Shown one piece after another: positions 58,865 through 64,000 of a stretch of DNA of 64,000 nucleotides. The DNA is taken from assembly GCA_029851415.1 (NCBI GenBank), contig CM056741.1:145874522-145938521 (forward strand). The letters run 5' to 3'. The notes beneath the pieces are model-generated. The model ran no database searches, was not told the DNA's origin, and worked only from the letters and a program-made list of their open reading frames with translations. This DNA is from Eretmocerus hayati (taxonomy: Eukaryota > Arthropoda > Insecta > Hymenoptera > Aphelinidae). Made by a program: the position numbers and the translations under genes. Each line of letters begins with the position of its first letter. Positions within the stretch are counted from its first letter, which is position 1.

Positions 58865-59765
58865 CGACATTGCTGATGACTCAGTGATCAATTTTTTGAA
58901 CATCTAATACCTAAAGCAGTCATCGTTGTTCAGGTTCCAAATGCTTCAAAATTTCAGATTAAAATTTCTTTGAGCACTATCCGGATTGGGCATTTGTAGC
59001 TACCCGTTTTGAAAGAACGACTACCCTTTTGGGTACAACTAAGCACAACTATAGTTGTGCTTAGTTGCGCTTAGTTGTGCTTAGTTGTGCTTAGCGGTAT
59101 ACCGGTTTTGAATAAACCCTGCGAAAAATTATCTTACGAATAATCGAGATTCCAACCGATGGGAGAAGATGAGATGATCTATGATTAAGAAATGAGCATT
59201 GGTATTAGTACTGTGTTGATTCTATTCCCTAGGTATTTTTTGGACGTTTTGGGACTCGAAGGTTTTCACCTCGGGGGAGATTTTGTTCTATGCAAAAAGT
59301 AATTGAACTTTCTTCTCGTAATATAAACTCAAACCATCGATTAACATCGTAGTACTGAGAAAATAGTGCGATCCTCCGCACTCAAAATGCTCAACGTCAA
59401 GATTCTATCTAGAATGTATCATTACTTCGATTAATATCTCAACTTCGAAGGCGCTTTATGCATAAACTTCATGAAGACTTGCGAGTGAAGATATTGGTGG
59501 AAAATCTCATAGAAACGGAGTTCTAACGAACGTATTACGCGGATGTATAATACAAGTACATATTACACCTCTTCTCGATATTCTCTGGAGGAACTGTATT
59601 TAATTAACATATCTATATTAGCATCAAATTAGTTCTCGAAAGAATTAGGCTGCGAAGTCAAGCCTATCATGATGAAACATCAATCGGACTGCTCGGGAAA
59701 TTTTACTTTTCAATGTGCAATGAACCGAATTTTTAGACGAAAGTATAGGTATGTCCAATCAATTA
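58865..59765. other. No gene seen
   Basis: AT-rich DNA. The only notable item is a 10-bp tandem repeat at 59041-59094: four AGTTGYGCTT units after one inverted unit AAGCACAACT, able to form a small hairpin. Confidence 0.45.
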
Positions 59766-60688
59766 CACTACCGGTCAAAAGTCTGAGGACACCTGGGAAT
59801 CAAACTGATGATTTTCAGAGTTGGATATCTCAGAACCTATTGGTCGTAGAGAGGTCTGCGTGGTCGCATTTTGTAGCTCGTATCGAGTACTTTCAAATCT
59901 ATTTTCTGTATTTTCCGTCCCGCGTATTATACCAGAGACACACGAGTTAGAAAGATGGATTTTTTTGCAATTTTTCAGGCAAGGTACGAACGCCCGCCAA
60001 TTTTGGAGAGATTGTTGGATCGCTATGAAACCTATGACATCTTCAAGCCCATGAAAAAACCTTCAAAATCCGTTTTTGAACTTCTCCCAAAGTGGTTTTG
60101 GACTCGAGATCTGACTGATTTCGCTGAGGGTGTTTGTCTCTCAAAAAATCACACGATAATCCAAAAATGATGAGAAACAGCCCAGTTCAAGGTCGGTAGT
60201 TTTGATTTCCTTTGGCAATTTCGATGTTGAGTCAAACTCTTGCAGAAATGAGGGTCAGATGCCTCAAAACGGGCTGTTTCTCGTCATTTTTGGATTACCG
60301 TGTGATTTTTTGAGATACAAACACCCTTAGCAAAATCAGTCATATCTCGGAACCAGAACCACTTTGGGAGACGTTCAAAAACGGATTTTAAAGGTTTTTT
60401 CATGGGCTTGAAGATGTCATAGGTTTCGTAGCGATCCAACAATCTCTCCAAAATCGGCGGGCGTTCGTACCTAGCCTGAAAAATTGCGAAAAAAGGCATT
60501 CTTCTGACTCGTGTGTCTCCGGTATAATACGCGGGACGAAAAATACTGAAAATAGATTTGAAAGTGCTCGATATGAGCTACGAAATGCAACCACGCAGAG
60601 CTCTCTACGACCAACAGGTTCTGAGATATCCAACTCCGAAAATCATCAGTCTGATTCCCAGGTGTCCTCAGACTTTTGACCGGTAGTG
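59766..60688. mobile_element. Tc1/mariner-like fold-back element, 923 bp
   Basis: The ends are CACTACCGGTCAAAAGTCTG and its complement, a pattern familiar from Tc1-like elements. They are flanked by TA on both sides (59764-59765 and 60689-60690), the standard target of that superfamily. The arms are about 400 bp (59766-60180 and 60284-60688), roughly 90 percent alike. The spacer is about 100 bp, with no transposase motif. Mirror-image open frames in the arms (IFQARYERPPILERLLDRYE in both) reflect the repeat and are not independent genes. Confidence 0.88.
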
Positions 60689-60715
60689 TATAAATTTGAT
60701 AGAGTTATATGGGTA

Positions 60716-61642
60716 GTTCCGCGGAAACTTCAATTTTTGGAGATTGAAAAAGTATCAACTTCAAATCTCACCTCCGAAGGTTCTAAGATGTATTTTTCGA
60801 CTTTTTGAAACATATAAAGCACTAATTAACCCGCGCACGAGCATCAACATTTTCACATACCGCCATATCAATACCTTGAGAATGAACATGGAGAAACGCG
60901 GTAACCTCAGACGGGCCTGACATTTTGCCACTAAAATTGATCGCACGGCCAAACGGTTTGAGCAACAGCTTTGGGTTTTTAAGGTTTTCATTCAGTCACT
61001 AAATATTTCACAACTTGCCGACTAGGACCCCTGGTAGGACACAGACCTGACCAAAAAACTTAGCAAAAGTTGATTTTCGCGGAAAAGTACTCGGTAAAGT
61101 CTGAAAATCAATTTTTTTTCGATACTTCGAGGCATGGAATTGTTGCGCCTGATCGACTCACGATTTTCTGTAAGAAAAAATTGGTCCAGAAAGGCCTGAA
61201 ATTACGCAAATTCACTTTTATATTATAGAGGGAAGCTGAGCAAGTTATATTCAAAGCAAAATTGCGCCACAAATGTATGTACGTGCTCGCCGTGCACCCT
61301 CAAAGTGGACTTTCGGTTATTATACCCAATGATACCTGTGGAATTTGATGCTCGACAACATCATATTTGATAAATTTGCCCGCCCGAATTCCGAACGAGC
61401 TCTACTGCGGGGGCGCTCCACACTCACAAACGTCGAAAAAAGGAAAAACTACAGCGCTCGTTCCTGACACTCTGACCTCGTTTTTGTGATGGTTTTTTTA
61501 AGTGACCGTGGACCGAAAAACTGCCGATTCCGCCAAAAAGAGCAGAAAAAATACATAAAAAATGACTCCTGTAATTTTCTTTTCAAGGGTTCGTACAAGG
61601 TGGCACGCGTTATTTCAAAGTTTACACGGAACTGCTCATATA
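60716..61642 (+). repeat. Dispersed repeat, copy B (partner at 1718-2560)
   Basis: Collinear with copy A over about 0.9 kb, in the same orientation. It starts 26 bp after the Tc1-like element. Shared phrases include CACGGCCAAACGGTTTGAGC, GAAAATCAATTTTTTTCGA and GCGCCTGA-CGA-TTTTCTGTAAGA. It shows no coding potential. Confidence 0.75.
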
Positions 61643-62398
61643 TTTTCTTGTTCCTTCACTCCTCATCAAATTTGGAATAAACTCAAAGTCAAATAATTAT
61701 TCAAGTACATGGTCTGAGGGAAACGTCACATCACTCGCTGCCCTCGCAGTTTTGAGGGATGCACCTAACAGCGCCAAATCGATTTCAGGTGAAAGGAAAA
61801 TAAGTATTTTGAACTAAAGAATTCCATGAAACCATTTATTGGCTCACAAGACGTACATGTCCTCATTCTATTTTTGCTACCAATTAAACGTGGTTGTCGA
61901 TCATCAAGATTCACTACATTTCAAATAGTTTTGCACAATATAAATGAGTAGTGAGTACAAAACTTACATTCACCTCAAGTTGTCCTTATCGAAGAACTCA
62001 TAGAACTGGCAATCTGGCAAGGGCTCTCATTTATTGGCTTCTGTATTTTTCCGCATATCCCCTACTGAAAATAATGGCTCATTAGAAAATTTCCTAAAAT
62101 TGAGTCGGTAAATTTGCTAATTAATTAGGTCATTCATCAAAATCATTCGAATTTATCAAGATCTAGCGGGGTCATGGGTCATGTATGTTAACTATTAGGG
62201 AGCTCTTAACAAATCGTTCAGATGGTCTACAGCTTTGATTAATTTTGATATACCCAAATATTTTCCATGAATAATGGACCCGATCAATAAGCCAATTTAT
62301 CAACTCAATTTTAGGAAGCATTGTATCAGCCATTATTTCCAGTAGGGTCATCAAAACTGATTGGATATTTTGAAATTTAAATTGGGATTTCAATTATA
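61643..62398. other. No gene seen
   Basis: AT-rich unique DNA by eye. Open frames are short and featureless. Confidence 0.4.
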
Positions 62399-62711
62399 CA
62401 GGGTGTCCATGTTCATGTGAAAAAGCCGCAAACAGACGATAGATTGAGGACCTACGGGACAAAGTGCGTACTGACCAACTTTTGGTAGATAAACCTTCTT
62501 AAGGGGATGTCGGAGTCCTATCAATATTGAACAGTTACCGACATGGTCGAGTTTTCGGATTTCTCGATGAATTTTTGAGATATCAAAAATCTAACCAGTA
62601 ACACCGATTCTCTGAGCCATACAGAATCGGCGTTACTTAGGAGAATCCCGATATCTCGAAAATTCATGGAGAAATCCGAAAATTCGAAAATGTCGGTATC
62701 CGACAGCCTCT
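62399..62711. repeat. Hairpin, MITE-like, preceded by ACAGGGTGTCC
   Basis: The stem pairs about 62505-62590 (GATGTCGGAG, then TTTTCGGATTTCTC) with 62625-62711 (GAGAAATCCGAAAA, then TATCCGACAG). It is imperfect, with a loop near 62600-62620. ACAGGGTGTCC at 62399 resembles transposon ends seen in many arthropods, but a matching right end was not found. Confidence 0.55.
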
Positions 62712-63217
62712 TAATTTCATGGTCGGGCGGCGACCGAGTCTTGATTCTTCAAATCTTCATTTGTGAAATACTGCAAAGTCTGTTATATATAAATCGAAAC
62801 TATAAACTATAGTTTTGAAATAAAGGGCTGAGCAATTACACTGTCAAAATTTCAAAACCTTGAGGAGGTTGATAAGGAAAAACATTCCTTGCCCCCTGAG
62901 ATGCATTGAAATAAACATCGATCCAAATTTGTGTGCTAAAATTTTTCAGCAGATGTAATCATGGTATCTTGATGTAGATATATTCAACCACAGTTATCAC
63001 AAAAAATGATCAAAAGATAACATTGAAATAGATAGGAAATAAGGTGACATAAATTTAATAGAGCAAAGAAGCAACTAAGAAAATGACGAATGATAAAACA
63101 ATAAGTTAGTGTAGTTCTCAACGATGAAAAATGAATAATATTAGGAAATTGGTAATTCATGGTGATCTACCTTTTGATAGCATGTCATGCATTTCTGTTA
63201 AGCCAAGTTGTACATAA
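62712..63217. other. 3' flank of the BTB gene; no other gene seen
   Basis: AT-rich sequence following the minus-strand BTB stop codon. Any 3' UTR of that gene would lie here. Confidence 0.4.
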
Positions 63218-64000
63218 TTAGGTCATTACTGAAAAAGGACTCACAATTTCCAAGTTCAAAGGATTCATCACAGATTCCCTGTAAAGCTCATCAACAAGGA
63301 GTGGAAAATTAGTAACAAGATCTGTGTATCCCACTGTTTTGATTACTTCTTTAGCATGTCGATTAATGAAAGAAATGCATGTTTTCTTTAATCCAGGCAT
63401 GTTATTCGCACTAGCAATGGCTAATATTGAGGCAGCTTTATCAATGTTGAGATTCTGGGTGAGATACTGTGTGCATTGATTCTTCAAATGCTCAAGAGAA
63501 AATTTTTCAGCTGCTACACAAAGCTCAGATGTGATATTCTCGAAGTTATCAACTCGTCCAGAGTAGATAAACTTGAGAACTTGTGCAAGAATATCCCCCT
63601 TCACATCTGTTATCTCAACCATAGACCTTTTATCTTCATTTTGCGCAAACAATTGGGCAAAATAAGGACTTCGCTTTGCAAGGATGATCTTGTGAGCATA
63701 AAACTTGCGATCGGCATCAGCAACAAGAACGACATCACTGAAACTCTTTGTGGTGAGATAAGCACCAAAGTCTGAATCGTTAGGGATTACTTTGGGATGG
63801 TGTAGCCTTCTGGACAATTGAACCAATTCGCCAGCTTTTTGAGATGATTTCTGCATCTCATCAGACAACCCATTACTCTTGGGTTGAGGCAGTTTAAAAA
63901 TAATGTTTTGATCTTGATTCTGATCATTTGATGTAGTAACAACTTCTGAAGATCTACTAAGGCTCAATGGAAAATTAGAGTTTGTGACCAAGGGATTAGG
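63218..64000 (-). CDS. BTB/POZ domain protein, TD/POZ-like (5' end outside window)
   Basis: The frame is open from the window edge to a stop at 63218, about 260 codons. An N-terminal S/Q/N-rich segment is followed by SDFGAYLTTKSFSDVVLVAD, the BTB fold (FYAHKIILAKRSPYFAQLF, KFIYSGRVD, CVAAEKFSLEHLKNQC) and a BACK-type helical tail (ASILAIASANNMPGLKKTC, DELYRESV). The layout matches speckle-type POZ proteins without a MATH domain in the visible part. Such proteins commonly bind cullin-3 and recruit substrates for ubiquitylation. No ATG is visible at the 5' end, so the start lies beyond the window. It is the paralogue of the pseudogene at 4992-12719. Confidence 0.9.
   Translation of the reverse strand, partial: PNPLVTNSNFPLSLSRSSEVVTTSNDQNQDQNIIFKLPQPKSNGLSDEMQKSSQKAGELVQLSRRLHHPKVIPNDSDFGAYLTTKSFSDVVLVADADRKFYAHKIILAKRSPYFAQLFAQNEDKRSMVEITDVKGDILAQVLKFIYSGRVDNFENITSELCVAAEKFSLEHLKNQCTQYLTQNLNIDKAASILAIASANNMPGLKKTCISFINRHAKEVIKTVGYTDLVTNFPLLVDELYRESVMNPLNLEIVSPFSVMT

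Noticed and set aside
59669..60633. Paired open frames sharing IFQARYERPPILERLLDRYE
   Set aside because: They are mirror images in the arms of the Tc1-like hairpin, with no recognised domain.

Overview
The window is eukaryotic nuclear DNA from an insect. It is AT-rich, with spliced genes using canonical GT-AG introns, long introns and many mobile elements. Two recognisable genes, an R7-family RGS protein and an AA15 copper monooxygenase, are insect-type. The TD/POZ-like BTB genes and the abundance of fold-back elements would fit a hymenopteran, but that is inference; no taxon-diagnostic marker was checked.

Layout. 1-5 kb: repeats and featureless DNA. 5.0-12.7 kb: a BTB/POZ gene on the minus strand destroyed by three events: an R1-like LINE flanked by a 16-bp target duplication (5521-8087), a 3.9-kb fold-back element carrying a tRNA-Arg-like sequence in each arm (8646-12510), and a one-base frameshift in the BTB domain. 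A more intact paralogue lies at 63.2-64.0 kb on the same strand and runs off the window. 12.7-21.6 kb: tandem and inverted repeats (13.7-14.2, 14.3-15.6, 17.1-18.2 kb), a weak promoter candidate at 19.0 kb and an orphan terminal exon at 21.7 kb. 22.4-34.0 kb: a 15-exon RGS7-type gene on the plus strand; all splice phases were worked out and encode 917 residues, with a long Q/S/T-rich tail carrying two VCPW(D/E) motifs. 34.0-40.1 kb: AT-rich DNA that may be a long 3' UTR. 44.0-52.3 kb: an intact 8-exon AA15 lytic polysaccharide monooxygenase gene on the minus strand (334 residues). One intron has a GC donor and holds a 3.2-kb fold-back element with 482-bp arms. A 131-codon ORF with a signal-peptide-like start is divergently arranged 128 bp away. 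55.8-58.1 kb: a fold-back element with a 926-bp solo LTR inserted in one arm. 58.4-58.9 kb: three exons of an unrecognised gene. 59.8-60.7 kb: a Tc1-like fold-back element, followed by a copy of a dispersed repeat also found at 1.7-2.6 kb.

The genes show no sign of working together. RGS7 would act in neuronal G-protein signalling, the monooxygenase outside the cell on chitin or another polysaccharide, and the BTB proteins probably in ubiquitin-ligase adaptor or transcription roles. The most striking feature of the window is the density of large inverted repeats: at least ten independent ones in 64 kb.
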